NCBI RefSeq assembly: GCF_000239775.1
Contig: NZ_CAFI01000333.1
Span: 1 to 56,273, forward strand
DNA from: Bradyrhizobium sp. ORS 375
GTDB taxonomy: Bacteria; Pseudomonadota; Alphaproteobacteria; Rhizobiales; Xanthobacteraceae
Direction: 5' to 3'
Length of the DNA: 56,273 nt
A program made the position numbers and the translations under genes. Each line of letters starts with the position of its first letter. Positions within the stretch are counted from its first letter, which is position 1. The notes beneath the pieces were generated by a model. The model was not told where the DNA came from and searched no databases. It worked only from the letters and a program-made list of their open reading frames with translations. Below are positions 1 through 7,358 of this stretch, one piece after another.

Positions 1-64
1 GCACCGTCTGCAGGGACACAGTGCCGCTAGATCACGATCGAGACGCGATCGGGTGCACTCCCCC
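1..64. other. Window edge, no gene seen
   Basis: Sixty-four bases lie between the window edge and the stop codon of the first gene. I see no coding frame, terminator or repeat that can be supported here. Confidence 0.5.
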
Positions 65-838
65 TCACCGCTTCTCGATCACCAGGCTCTGCACCACGCG
101 GCCGAAATAGCCCTTGGCGTCGCCCAGCCGGGCCATCGCGAGCCCTGCCCCATCGGGGCCGATCCAGCTTTCGGCATCGAGCAGAATCCAGTCGCCGACC
201 GGCTCGCGGGCCATGTTGACGGTGAGGTCGGCGTTGAGGAACGTGTAGCTGTGGAAGTCGAGCGCGGCCGACGTGCCGTTGCAGAAGTCGCTGGCGACCA
301 CCGCGCGCATCGCTTGCGACACTGCGTGGCCCTCGACCAGTGGCCAGTCGACGCGATACCAGATCGCACCGGGCCCCCGGACGCCGAAGCGGCCGCGCGC
401 GGCGCGCAGGGTCATGCCGCGGACGAACGGGCTGGTGGAGAAGTCCGCCGGCTCCGGCTGCGCGTCGTCGGGGCCGACGAGATCGACCGGCAGCTCGCGG
501 ACATCTTCCGGCAGCGGCACCGCATCCTGGCGGATCTTGAGCACCGTCGCCGTGACCACCACGGTGTCGCCGGCGCGCAGGCGCACGGCGCAGAGCTGGA
601 TCTTGCGGCCTTCGCGCAGCACCTCGGTCTCGACCGTGAGCTCGGCGAGCGGCACAGGGCGCATCAGATCGATGGTGACGCGGGCGATGCGCATCGGCGA
701 CTTGGTCGCGATGCGCTCGGCCGCCCACACGACAAGCGCCGATGGCGCCGAGCCGTGCTGCATCGTCGGGTCCCAGGGGCCCGCGGCATCGGGACTGACG
801 ACGACGCTGGCGTCCGTGACGCGGAAGATCGGCCGCAT
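65..838 (-). CDS. Thioesterase-like (double hotdog) protein
   Basis: This is a protein of about 257 residues resembling the acyl-CoA thioesterase superfamily with two hotdog repeats. The N-terminal half (HGSAPSALVVWAAERI followed by a PMRIARVTIDLMRPVPLAEL stretch) matches the first hotdog of TesB-like proteins. The C-terminal half (near GTSAALDFHSYTFLNADL) matches the second. Family members hydrolyse acyl-CoA thioesters in the cytoplasm, but the substrate cannot be read here. It starts just after minE on the same strand, so it may be read through from the min operon. I chose the ATG; an in-frame GTG at 856 would add six residues and leave a 3-base gap to minE. Recognised by family pattern only. 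Confidence 0.8.
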   Translation of the reverse strand: MRPIFRVTDASVVVSPDAAGPWDPTMQHGSAPSALVVWAAERIATKSPMRIARVTIDLMRPVPLAELTVETEVLREGRKIQLCAVRLRAGDTVVVTATVLKIRQDAVPLPEDVRELPVDLVGPDDAQPEPADFSTSPFVRGMTLRAARGRFGVRGPGAIWYRVDWPLVEGHAVSQAMRAVVASDFCNGTSAALDFHSYTFLNADLTVNMAREPVGDWILLDAESWIGPDGAGLAMARLGDAKGYFGRVVQSLVIEKR

Positions 839-859
839 CAGCGCAGTCTTTCCCACGCG

Positions 860-1135
860 TCAGCCCGCGCTGGCGAAGGCGCGATCGGCGCCGTTGGGCA
901 GTTCGATGTCGACCTCGAGCGTCGAGACATGCTTCCCCCGGTCCATGCGGACGATGACCTTGTCCGGATCGAGTAGCACATGGCGCGAAACCACGGCGAG
1001 GATTTCCTCGCGCAGCTGCATCAGGAGATCGGGCTGGCCGCGCAGGCTGCGCTCATGCGCGAGCAGGATCTGCAGCCGCTCCCGCGCGACCGGCGCAGAG
1101 GCTGCGCGTCCGGTAAAGAGCCGCAATACGCTCAT
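860..1135 (-). CDS. minE: Cell division topological specificity factor MinE
   Basis: MinE stimulates the ATPase of MinD at the membrane and confines MinCD inhibition of FtsZ rings to the poles. The 91-residue product is the usual MinE length. Its N-terminus (MSVLRLFTGR) is the amphipathic membrane-binding start, followed by the MinD-contact helix around residues 16-32 (ARERLQILLAHER). The C-terminal half is the topological specificity domain. The ATG overlaps the minD stop by four bases (ATGA), so the two genes are translationally coupled. It is the last min gene of a minC-minD-minE order. Confidence 0.95.
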   Translation of the reverse strand: MSVLRLFTGRAASAPVARERLQILLAHERSLRGQPDLLMQLREEILAVVSRHVLLDPDKVIVRMDRGKHVSTLEVDIELPNGADRAFASAG

Positions 1136-1947
1136 GCAGCCCTCCGTCCGAGCAGCAGGTTCATCAGGCCCTTGCGCTCGGTCGGGATCTGCATCTCGAC
1201 CTCCTCGCCGAGCAGGCGGCGCATCGCGTCGTGATAGGCGCGCGCCGGCGCGCTGGCCGGGCTGTTGAGCGTGACCGGGCAGCCGACATTGGAGGCGCGC
1301 AGCACGTCCTGGCTCTCCGGCACGATGCCGAGCAGCGGCGTCGCCAGGATCTCCAGCACGTCCTCGATCGACAGCATCTCGCCGCGCGCGGCGCGGCCGG
1401 CATCGTAGCGGGTGATGAGGATGTGCTTCGCGACGCGCTCGCCGTTCTCCGCGCGCTCGGTCTTGGAATCGAGCATGCCGATGATGCGGTCGGAATCGCG
1501 CACCGAGGACACTTCCGGATTGGTGACGATGATCGCCTCGTCGGCGTAGCGCATCGCGAGCATCGCGCCGCGCTCGATGCCGGCGGGGCTGTCGCAGATC
1601 ACCCAGTCGAACGTCTTGCGCAATTCGTGGATGACGCGGCCGACGCCGTCCTCGGTGAGCGCGTCCTTGTCCTTGGTCTGCGAGGCCGGCAGCAGCCACA
1701 GATTCTCCAGCCGCTTGTCGCGGATCAGGGCCTGCGGCAGCTTGGCGACGCCGTGCACGACGTTGATGAGATCGAACACGACGCGGCGCTCGGCGCCGAG
1801 CACGAGATCGAGATTGCGCAGGCCGACGTCGAAATCGACCACCACGACCTTCTCGCCGGCCTGCGCCAGCGCCGCGCCCATCGCCGCCGTCGTGGTGGTC
1901 TTGCCGACGCCACCCTTGCCCGACGTCACAACAAGTACTTTGGTCAT
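1132..1947 (-). CDS. minD: Septum site-determining ATPase MinD
   Basis: MinD is the membrane-bound ParA-like ATPase that recruits MinC and oscillates with MinE. The 271-residue product opens with the deviant Walker A motif SGKGGVGKTT at residues 9-18. It then shows the family segments VVDFDVGLRNLDL and FDWVICDSPAGIERG (Walker B region), and ends in an amphipathic membrane-targeting helix (KGLMNLLLGRR). It lies 20 bases after minC and overlaps minE. All expected residues are present and the length is normal. Confidence 0.97.
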   Translation of the reverse strand: MTKVLVVTSGKGGVGKTTTTAAMGAALAQAGEKVVVVDFDVGLRNLDLVLGAERRVVFDLINVVHGVAKLPQALIRDKRLENLWLLPASQTKDKDALTEDGVGRVIHELRKTFDWVICDSPAGIERGAMLAMRYADEAIIVTNPEVSSVRDSDRIIGMLDSKTERAENGERVAKHILITRYDAGRAARGEMLSIEDVLEILATPLLGIVPESQDVLRASNVGCPVTLNSPASAPARAYHDAMRRLLGEEVEMQIPTERKGLMNLLLGRRAA

Positions 1948-1967
1948 CTTGGGAATCCTCCTGCTAC

Positions 1968-2663
1968 TCAGCTCAAAGCTACGATCTTCATGGAATGGCC
2001 TTCGAGCCGCGCCTGCGCGGCCTTGCCGCGCAGGCCGGCGTCGATCTGCTCGGCGGTCTGGTAGTAGCCGTCGATCGCGACCAGCTCGGCCTCGATCTTC
2101 TGGCAGTAGATGCGCGCCGCCGAATTGCCGTTGATGCCGGCCATCGCGCGGCCGCGCAGCGCGCCGTAGACATGGATCGAGCCGCCGGCGACGATCTCGG
2201 CGCCCGAGGACACCGCGCCGAGCACGGTGACGTCGCCGTCGGGAAACACGATCGACTGGCCGGAGCGCACGGGCTGGTCAAGCAAGAGCGAGGTCGGCTG
2301 CTGCAGCTGTGGCTTCTCCGGCTCGATCTCCTGCACGGCGCAGTGACGGCCGCCGGACAACAAGGGCGGCATGCCGAGCGACAGCCGGCCCTGCTCGACG
2401 CCTTCAAGGCCGAGCACGCGGATGTTGCGCGACTCGATGCTCTTGATGAGGTGCGTGATCGCGAGCGGGCTGAGATCGACGGCGGAGAGGTCGAGCACGA
2501 TCGGCTTGCCGACGAAGAAGCCGGGCGAGCCTGCGAGCGTCGCATCGAGCTCGCCGAGCCAGTCGGCGATCGGCACGACCGGCGTAAACACGAAGGCGAC
2601 GTAGGAGCGCCCGCGCAGACGAATAACAGGACGCACCGTTTCAGCGCTGGCACTCATGACCAT
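1968..2663 (-). CDS. minC: Septum site-determining protein MinC
   Basis: MinC is the FtsZ-assembly inhibitor carried to the membrane by MinD. The product of about 231 residues has the N-terminal FtsZ-binding domain (IRLRGRSYVAFVFTPV onward), a variable linker, and the C-terminal beta-helical MinD-binding domain (VTVLGAVSSGAEIVAGGSIH, then YGALRGRAMAGI). I chose the ATG because a Shine-Dalgarno-like AAGAAGG lies about ten bases upstream. A TTG at 2672 and an ATG at 2657 are alternatives. It is the first gene of the min operon and sits directly downstream of three CtrA-type half-sites. Confidence 0.95.
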   Translation of the reverse strand: MVMSASAETVRPVIRLRGRSYVAFVFTPVVPIADWLGELDATLAGSPGFFVGKPIVLDLSAVDLSPLAITHLIKSIESRNIRVLGLEGVEQGRLSLGMPPLLSGGRHCAVQEIEPEKPQLQQPTSLLLDQPVRSGQSIVFPDGDVTVLGAVSSGAEIVAGGSIHVYGALRGRAMAGINGNSAARIYCQKIEAELVAIDGYYQTAEQIDAGLRGKAAQARLEGHSMKIVALS

Positions 2664-2684
2664 CCGACCCAACCCTTCTTAGTG

Positions 2685-2725
2685 ATTGGTTAACTGTCGG
2701 CGCCAGATGGTTAACGGATGGTTAA
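2685..2725 (-). promoter_or_regulatory. CtrA-type binding sites upstream of minCDE
   Basis: Positions 2711-2725 read TTAACGGATGGTTAA, an exact match to the CtrA full-site pattern TTAA-N7-TTAA. On the minus strand this is two TTAACCAT half-sites (2718-2725 and 2707-2714). A third half-site, TTAACCA, lies at 2687-2693. The block is 22-62 bases upstream of the chosen minC start. CtrA control of min genes is known in other Rhizobiales; binding here is inferred from the motif. Confidence 0.7.
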
Positions 2726-2892
2726 ATCGACGCTAAGCCGCTCGAAAATCGACAGCGGCGCGCCCGACATAGTTCGATGATGATCGAATCAAGGCGCAAA
2801 TTGGGCACGAATGAGACGCAAATCCTGAGCATCTGCGTCAAGACTCTTTATGCCTCATTTCGATCACATCATGATGATAACTTTAACGTACA

Positions 2893-2898
2893 TATAAT
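2893..2898 (+). promoter_or_regulatory. Possible -10 box of the 3182-8930 genes
   Basis: A perfect TATAAT lies in a locally AT-rich stretch. No good TTGACA-like -35 element is found 16-18 bases upstream, so this is a tentative promoter. If it is used, transcription would begin near 2905 and leave a leader of roughly 275 bases before the gene at 3182. Confidence 0.35.
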
Positions 2899-2900
2899 CC

Positions 2901-2925
2901 GGAACCGACGGCTTTAGGCGGTTCC
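2901..2925 (+). promoter_or_regulatory. Inverted repeat in the leader or promoter
   Basis: GGAACCG (2901-2907) and CGGTTCC (2919-2925) form a perfect 7-bp inverted repeat with an 11-base spacer, starting just after the TATAAT at 2893. It could be an operator or a 5' leader hairpin. Two further small dyads lie upstream, TTCGAT/ATCGAA at 2773-2788 and CATCATGATG at 2867-2876. The rest of the 2726-3180 gap shows no other feature apart from a possible small ORF. Confidence 0.4.
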
Positions 2926-2955
2926 GAACAATTGACACTCGTCAGGGGGCGGGGC

Positions 2956-3153
2956 ATGGCTTCAAAGGTGGCGTCAAAGGCACGGTCAACGTGCCAGGGC
3001 GTCCGGCAGGAAGGGACCTTCGACGTGCGATCCTCGATCCGCGCGAAACGTCTGATTCTGCAGATGATTCCGTGTGAACTGAAGTGGCAGAACCGCTCCC
3101 GTCCTTCGTTTGAAACTTGCTCTCATACGACCGTGACAGAAGCGAACAGTTGA
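2956..3153 (+). CDS. Possible small ORF of 65 codons (uncertain)
   Basis: This is an ATG-initiated frame of 65 codons with a purine-rich AGGGGG about seven bases upstream, ending 28 bases before the gene at 3182. The product is basic (starts MASKVASKARS) and matches nothing I recognise. It has three cysteines and no signal peptide or membrane helix. It may be a leader peptide, or simply an open frame in a long untranslated leader. Confidence 0.25.
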   Translation: MASKVASKARSTCQGVRQEGTFDVRSSIRAKRLILQMIPCELKWQNRSRPSFETCSHTTVTEANS

Positions 3154-3181
3154 CCGGAATCGAGCGTCAGAGGAGTAGCGT

Positions 3182-3823
3182 ATGAGTTCGTTGAGTGAAC
3201 AGAATCCGATGAACCCGCAGGACCCGCTGCACTATGCACCGCGGTGGTTGCGTGAACGTCCGGAAGCCGCGCGTCTATCTCTCGTCGGTGACACCACCAA
3301 GGCAGCGGAGGCGGCCGAGCGTCCCGCTTCGGGACAGCAAGGACCGCTCGATGCTCGCCTGGAGACCGCCGTGTTCGAATCCCTTCGTCAGTCGCTGAAC
3401 CCTCAGGTCATGGGCGAGCCGCCCGGATTCGAGCGCGACCGCGACCGCCGCTCGGTCGTGTTCAAGATCGCCGGCCGCTTCGCGGCGGCCACCGGCGTCG
3501 CCGCCGTCGTCGCGCTGTTCTTCGTCAACATCGTTCCGGTGTGGCGCCAGCCCGATGCGAGCTCGTCCTTCGTCGCCGCCGTGCAGTCAATGAAGACGCT
3601 GCCGCCGGTCGCGGCCGATGCCCAGGACGCCAAGGCCGACCAGACCAGCTCGCTGCCGGAGCGCGCCGAGCCGCAGGCTCCCGCTTTGTCGCAGTTCAAG
3701 TCGCTGCTCGCGGACGCCCCGGCGCCCACGCCTGCAGCTGATACCGACACTCCCGAAAAGCCGATGCTGCAGCAGTTCATGCAGTGGAATCAGAAGACGG
3801 GTCAGATGGAGCGGGTTCGCTAA
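3182..3823 (+). CDS. One-pass membrane protein of unknown function
   Basis: I do not recognise a named family. The 213-residue protein has a polar N-terminus of about 95 residues, one hydrophobic segment near residues 97-118 (FAAATGVAAVVALFFVNIVP) and a Pro/Ala-rich C-terminal region. It ends in a Gln-rich tail (KPMLQQFMQWNQK). The topology suggests a cytoplasmic N-terminus and periplasmic C-terminus. The start has a clear Shine-Dalgarno (AGAGGAG). The next gene begins 45 bases downstream on the same strand, so co-transcription with the binding-protein array is likely. Confidence 0.7.
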   Translation: MSSLSEQNPMNPQDPLHYAPRWLRERPEAARLSLVGDTTKAAEAAERPASGQQGPLDARLETAVFESLRQSLNPQVMGEPPGFERDRDRRSVVFKIAGRFAAATGVAAVVALFFVNIVPVWRQPDASSSFVAAVQSMKTLPPVAADAQDAKADQTSSLPERAEPQAPALSQFKSLLADAPAPTPAADTDTPEKPMLQQFMQWNQKTGQMERVR

Positions 3824-3868
3824 TCCGCTTCGACTGAGCCGACAGCCAACATCTCTCTCAAGGCGATC

Positions 3869-5479
3869 ATGATCGACGTCCTACCGCAGAAAGCGGCAGC
3901 ACGCGGTCCGTTAGCTCACGCCCGTATCGCAGTCGTCCTGCTCGGGAGCATCGTGACCAGCGGAGCCTTCGCCGCGTCCGGCGAAAATGTGAGCGTGGCG
4001 CGCCAGCTCGGCAGCCGCGTCGGACCGATCGTTGGCTCGGCGCTCGCCTGCCGCGACATCGCCCGGCCGCGCATTCAGGCGATCATCGAGAAGTTTCAGC
4101 TCGTCATCCGCGAGGCCGCCGCCAGCGAGGCCGACCGCGACGAATTGACCCGCCTGCTCGATCGCTACGTGGCTGAGGGCCGAAGCCTGGTCACATCAGG
4201 CCGGATGGACTGCCGCAGCGCCGACCGCCAGCTCGCCGATCTCGAACAGTCGATCGCGGCACCGGCCCCGACCCGACCCAACCTGCCCGCCGTGACGCTC
4301 GCGCCGTCGAGCGCCGTCGCGGCGACAATGCCGGCGCAGATCCTGCCGCCCGCGGTCGAGACGCGCGGCGTCACCCAGAGCGACATCAAGTTCGGCATGG
4401 TCATCCCCTATGGCGGCCCGGTGAAGGAGAGCGGGCGGCAGCTGAAGATCGGGGTCGAGGCCGCCTTCAACCGCGTCAACGAGGCCGGCGGCGTCAATGG
4501 CCGTGTGCTGAAGCTCGTCACCGCTGACGACGGCTACGATCCGTCGCGCACGCTCGATGCGATGAAGCAGCTGTACGAGAAGGATCAGGTCCTCGGCTTC
4601 CTCTGCAATTTCGGCTCCGCCACTGCGGCCGTCGCGATACCCTATGCGCTCGAGCGCCGCGCGCTGTTCTTCGCGCCCTACACCGGCGCCAACGTCGTGC
4701 GGCACGATCCGCCGGATCGCTATGTCTTCAACTACCGGCCGAGCTATGCCGAGGAGACCGATGCGCTGGTCCGTTATCTCGTGAAGGTCCGCAAGCTGCA
4801 GCCGCGCCAGATCGTCGTGTTCGCGCAGAACGACGCGTTTGGCGACGCGGGCTTCGCCGGCGTTGCCAAGGCCTTCCGCACTATCGGCGCCAACGAGAAC
4901 ACGATCGTGCGGGTCAACTATCCGCGCAACAGCGTCGAGGTCGACGACGCCATCAGCCAGCTCAGGCTGTTGAAGACGCCGGTCCGCGCCGTGATCATGC
5001 TGGCCACCACCCGCGCCGCCGCCAAGTTCATCGAGAAGGCCCACGACGTCTTTCCGGGCGCGGTGTTCGCCAACATCTCGGCGGTGGACGGCTCGGCGCT
5101 CGCCAGCGAGCTCACGCTGCTCGGCCCGCGCTACACCGACAACGTCATCGTCACCCAGACGGTGCCGGGGGTCTCCGGCTACTCCAGCCTGGTGCTGGAC
5201 TACAAGAATGCACTGGCGAAATACTTCCCCGGCGAGGCTCCCGACTACATGTCGCTGGAGGGCTACATCTCGGCCAGCGTGCTGATCGAGGGCTTGAAGC
5301 GCGCCGGCCGCAGCTTCGACACCGAGCAGCTGGTGGAGACGCTCGAGACCCTGCGCAACCTCGATCTCGGCCTCGGCGTCCAGCTCGGCTTCGGCCGCTC
5401 GGAGCACCAGGCCTCGCACAAGATCTGGGGCACGGCGCTGGACCAAACCGGCAACTATCAACCGATCGAGCTTGACTAG
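3869..5479 (+). CDS. Periplasmic binding protein, array copy 1
   Basis: The 536-residue protein has a signal peptide (hydrophobic core IAVVLLGSIVTSGAFA), then an N-terminal helical domain of about 90 residues with two cysteines (SALACRDIA and MDCRSADRQLADLEQS), and a Pro/Ala linker. A full Peripla_BP_6 (LivJ/UrtA-type) ligand-binding domain follows from about residue 165. Typical binding-protein signatures are IKFGMVIPYGGPVKESGRQ, the ADDGYDPSRTLDAMKQLYE segment and FAQNDAFGDAGFAGVAKAF. Such domains bind amino acids, amides or small acids in the periplasm. No permease or ATPase gene is near, so it is an orphan. It is the first of three tandem paralogues, and the ligand is unknown. Confidence 0.88.
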   Translation: MIDVLPQKAAARGPLAHARIAVVLLGSIVTSGAFAASGENVSVARQLGSRVGPIVGSALACRDIARPRIQAIIEKFQLVIREAAASEADRDELTRLLDRYVAEGRSLVTSGRMDCRSADRQLADLEQSIAAPAPTRPNLPAVTLAPSSAVAATMPAQILPPAVETRGVTQSDIKFGMVIPYGGPVKESGRQLKIGVEAAFNRVNEAGGVNGRVLKLVTADDGYDPSRTLDAMKQLYEKDQVLGFLCNFGSATAAVAIPYALERRALFFAPYTGANVVRHDPPDRYVFNYRPSYAEETDALVRYLVKVRKLQPRQIVVFAQNDAFGDAGFAGVAKAFRTIGANENTIVRVNYPRNSVEVDDAISQLRLLKTPVRAVIMLATTRAAAKFIEKAHDVFPGAVFANISAVDGSALASELTLLGPRYTDNVIVTQTVPGVSGYSSLVLDYKNALAKYFPGEAPDYMSLEGYISASVLIEGLKRAGRSFDTEQLVETLETLRNLDLGLGVQLGFGRSEHQASHKIWGTALDQTGNYQPIELD

Positions 5480-5618
5480 AATACCGCTGGCCCAAAACCA
5501 GCCCCCGACGACCACGATAAAACAGCGACAGAGAAACCCGACATTAATTCGAAATGCCACGAATAGCAGAGCGGTGAGGATTAGCAGCAGCTCGTAGAGC
5601 AGACGGATAGATAGTACG

Positions 5619-7142
5619 ATGGCAGTTCATTGGTCCGCGTTGATCATCGGAAGCCTGGTTTCCGCGTCCATCAGCCCCGCTTTTGCGGCGGCAACCGACG
5701 CCGTCAGGGATCTCGCCGGTCGGGTTGGTCCGATCGTGGGACAGGCATCGGCCTGCCCGGGCATCGCGCAAGGGCGCGTTCAGACCATCGTCGACAAATT
5801 CCGCGAGGCCATTCGTCAGTCCTCCAACAATGACGGCGAGCGCGATCAGCTGACGCGCACGTTCAACGGCTACATCGCCGAGGGCCGTAGTCGCACGGGG
5901 TCGTCGCAGGGAAATTGTGCAGCCGCGGAGCAGCAACTCGCGGAGCTCGAGCGCTCGCTCAGCCAGCCGGCCGCCGCGGGCCCGACGTCGCGGGCCGAGG
6001 CGACAACCGGCGCCGTCACCTCCGGTCCGGTCCGCGGCGTCACCGATCGCGAGATCCGGTTCGGCATGGTCCTGCCGTTCTCCGGGATCCGCAAGGAGAC
6101 CGGGCGGCAGATGCGGCAGGGCATCGAGATCGCGTTCGCGCGGGCCAACGAAGCCGGCGGCATCAACGGCCGCACGCTGCGCCTCGTCGCGGCCGATGAC
6201 GGCTACGATCCGAACCGCACGCTGGGGGCGATGTCGCAGCTCTATGACAAGGAGCAGGTGTTCGGCTTCATCGGCAATGTCGGCACCGCGAACTCCGAGG
6301 TCGCGATCCCCTACGCGCTTGAACGGCGGGCGCTCTACTTCGCACCGAACACGGGTGCGGCCGTGGTGAGACGCGACCCGCCCGATCGATACGTTTTCAA
6401 TTATCGCGCGAGCTACGCCGAGGAGACGGCTGCGATCGTGCGCTACCTGGTGAAGATGAAGCGCATCCCGCCGAAGCAGATCGCCGTCTTCACCCAGCAG
6501 GACGCGTTCGGCGACGACGGCTTTGCAGGGGTCGCCAAGGCCTATCGGCAGCTCAACATCGCCGATCCCGTCACGCGCTTCAGCTATCCGCGCGCGACCA
6601 TGGACGTCGAGGAGGCCGTCAATCAGATCAAGGCGCACAAGCCGGGATTGAAGGCCATCATCATGGTGGCGACCGATCGTGCCGCCGCCAAGTTGATCGA
6701 GAAGACTCGCGATGCCGTGCCCGGCCTGATCTACGCCAACGTTTCCGCCGTCGGCTCGACCTCACTCGCGACCGAGCTGAAGCTGCTTGGTCCGCGCTTC
6801 ACCAACGGCGTCATCGTGACGCAGGGCGTTCCGGCCGTTTCCGGCTATTCGAGTCTCGTGCTCGACTACAAGAATGCGCTGGCGAAATTCGCGCCCGGCG
6901 AGGCGCCGGACTACACGTCTCTGGAAGGCTACATCGCGGCGACGATCCTGGTGCAGGCGCTGAAGCAGACCAACCCGCTCGACACCGAACGGCTGGTCGA
7001 CACGCTGGAATCGATGCGCAGCCTCGATCTCGGCCTCGGGACTCCACTTGCTTTTGGACGCGCGGAGCATCAGGCCTCGCACAAGATCTGGGGCACCGCG
7101 CTCGACGAGAACGGCACGTATCAGGCGATCGAACTGGAATAG
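5619..7142 (+). CDS. Periplasmic binding protein, array copy 2
   Basis: The 507-residue paralogue of the previous gene has the same architecture. It has a signal peptide (to about PAFA, residue 23), an N-terminal helical domain with conserved cysteines (QASACPGIAQGRVQTIVDKF and QGNCAAAEQQLAELERSL), a short linker, then a Peripla_BP_6 domain from about residue 145 (IRFGMVLPFSGIRKETGRQ). The linker is shorter than in the other two copies, which accounts for most of the length difference. A 139-base gap separates it from copy 1, and no strong Shine-Dalgarno is visible at the chosen ATG. Close similarity along the whole chain shows a local duplication. Confidence 0.88.
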   Translation: MAVHWSALIIGSLVSASISPAFAAATDAVRDLAGRVGPIVGQASACPGIAQGRVQTIVDKFREAIRQSSNNDGERDQLTRTFNGYIAEGRSRTGSSQGNCAAAEQQLAELERSLSQPAAAGPTSRAEATTGAVTSGPVRGVTDREIRFGMVLPFSGIRKETGRQMRQGIEIAFARANEAGGINGRTLRLVAADDGYDPNRTLGAMSQLYDKEQVFGFIGNVGTANSEVAIPYALERRALYFAPNTGAAVVRRDPPDRYVFNYRASYAEETAAIVRYLVKMKRIPPKQIAVFTQQDAFGDDGFAGVAKAYRQLNIADPVTRFSYPRATMDVEEAVNQIKAHKPGLKAIIMVATDRAAAKLIEKTRDAVPGLIYANVSAVGSTSLATELKLLGPRFTNGVIVTQGVPAVSGYSSLVLDYKNALAKFAPGEAPDYTSLEGYIAATILVQALKQTNPLDTERLVDTLESMRSLDLGLGTPLAFGRAEHQASHKIWGTALDENGTYQAIELE

Positions 7143-7358
7143 ACTAAAGATTGAGGGGAAAAGAACTGGTTGTAGGCGACGTATTAGCCGCTTCTAAAGC
7201 ATGATCGGAGAAAGGCGTGCCTGGTTACCGAAATGGTCATGCTCTTAGGAAAAGCTGGTCTGTGCATGATGGCGGTCGTAAGTCTAATCCGTCGCAGACA
7301 CAGAGCGTCAAATCACCAGGCGGAAGACCTGGATGGGGTCCATAGTGGGATAGTGGCA

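Noticed and set aside
2901-2925. EcfG (general stress response) promoter starting with GGAAC
   Set aside because: A GGAAC is present, but no CGTT lies 16-17 bases downstream. The inverted repeat explains the sequence better.
2931-2960. A sigma-70 promoter with -35 TTGACA at 2932
   Set aside because: No -10-like sequence is found at the proper spacing; the region downstream is GC-rich.
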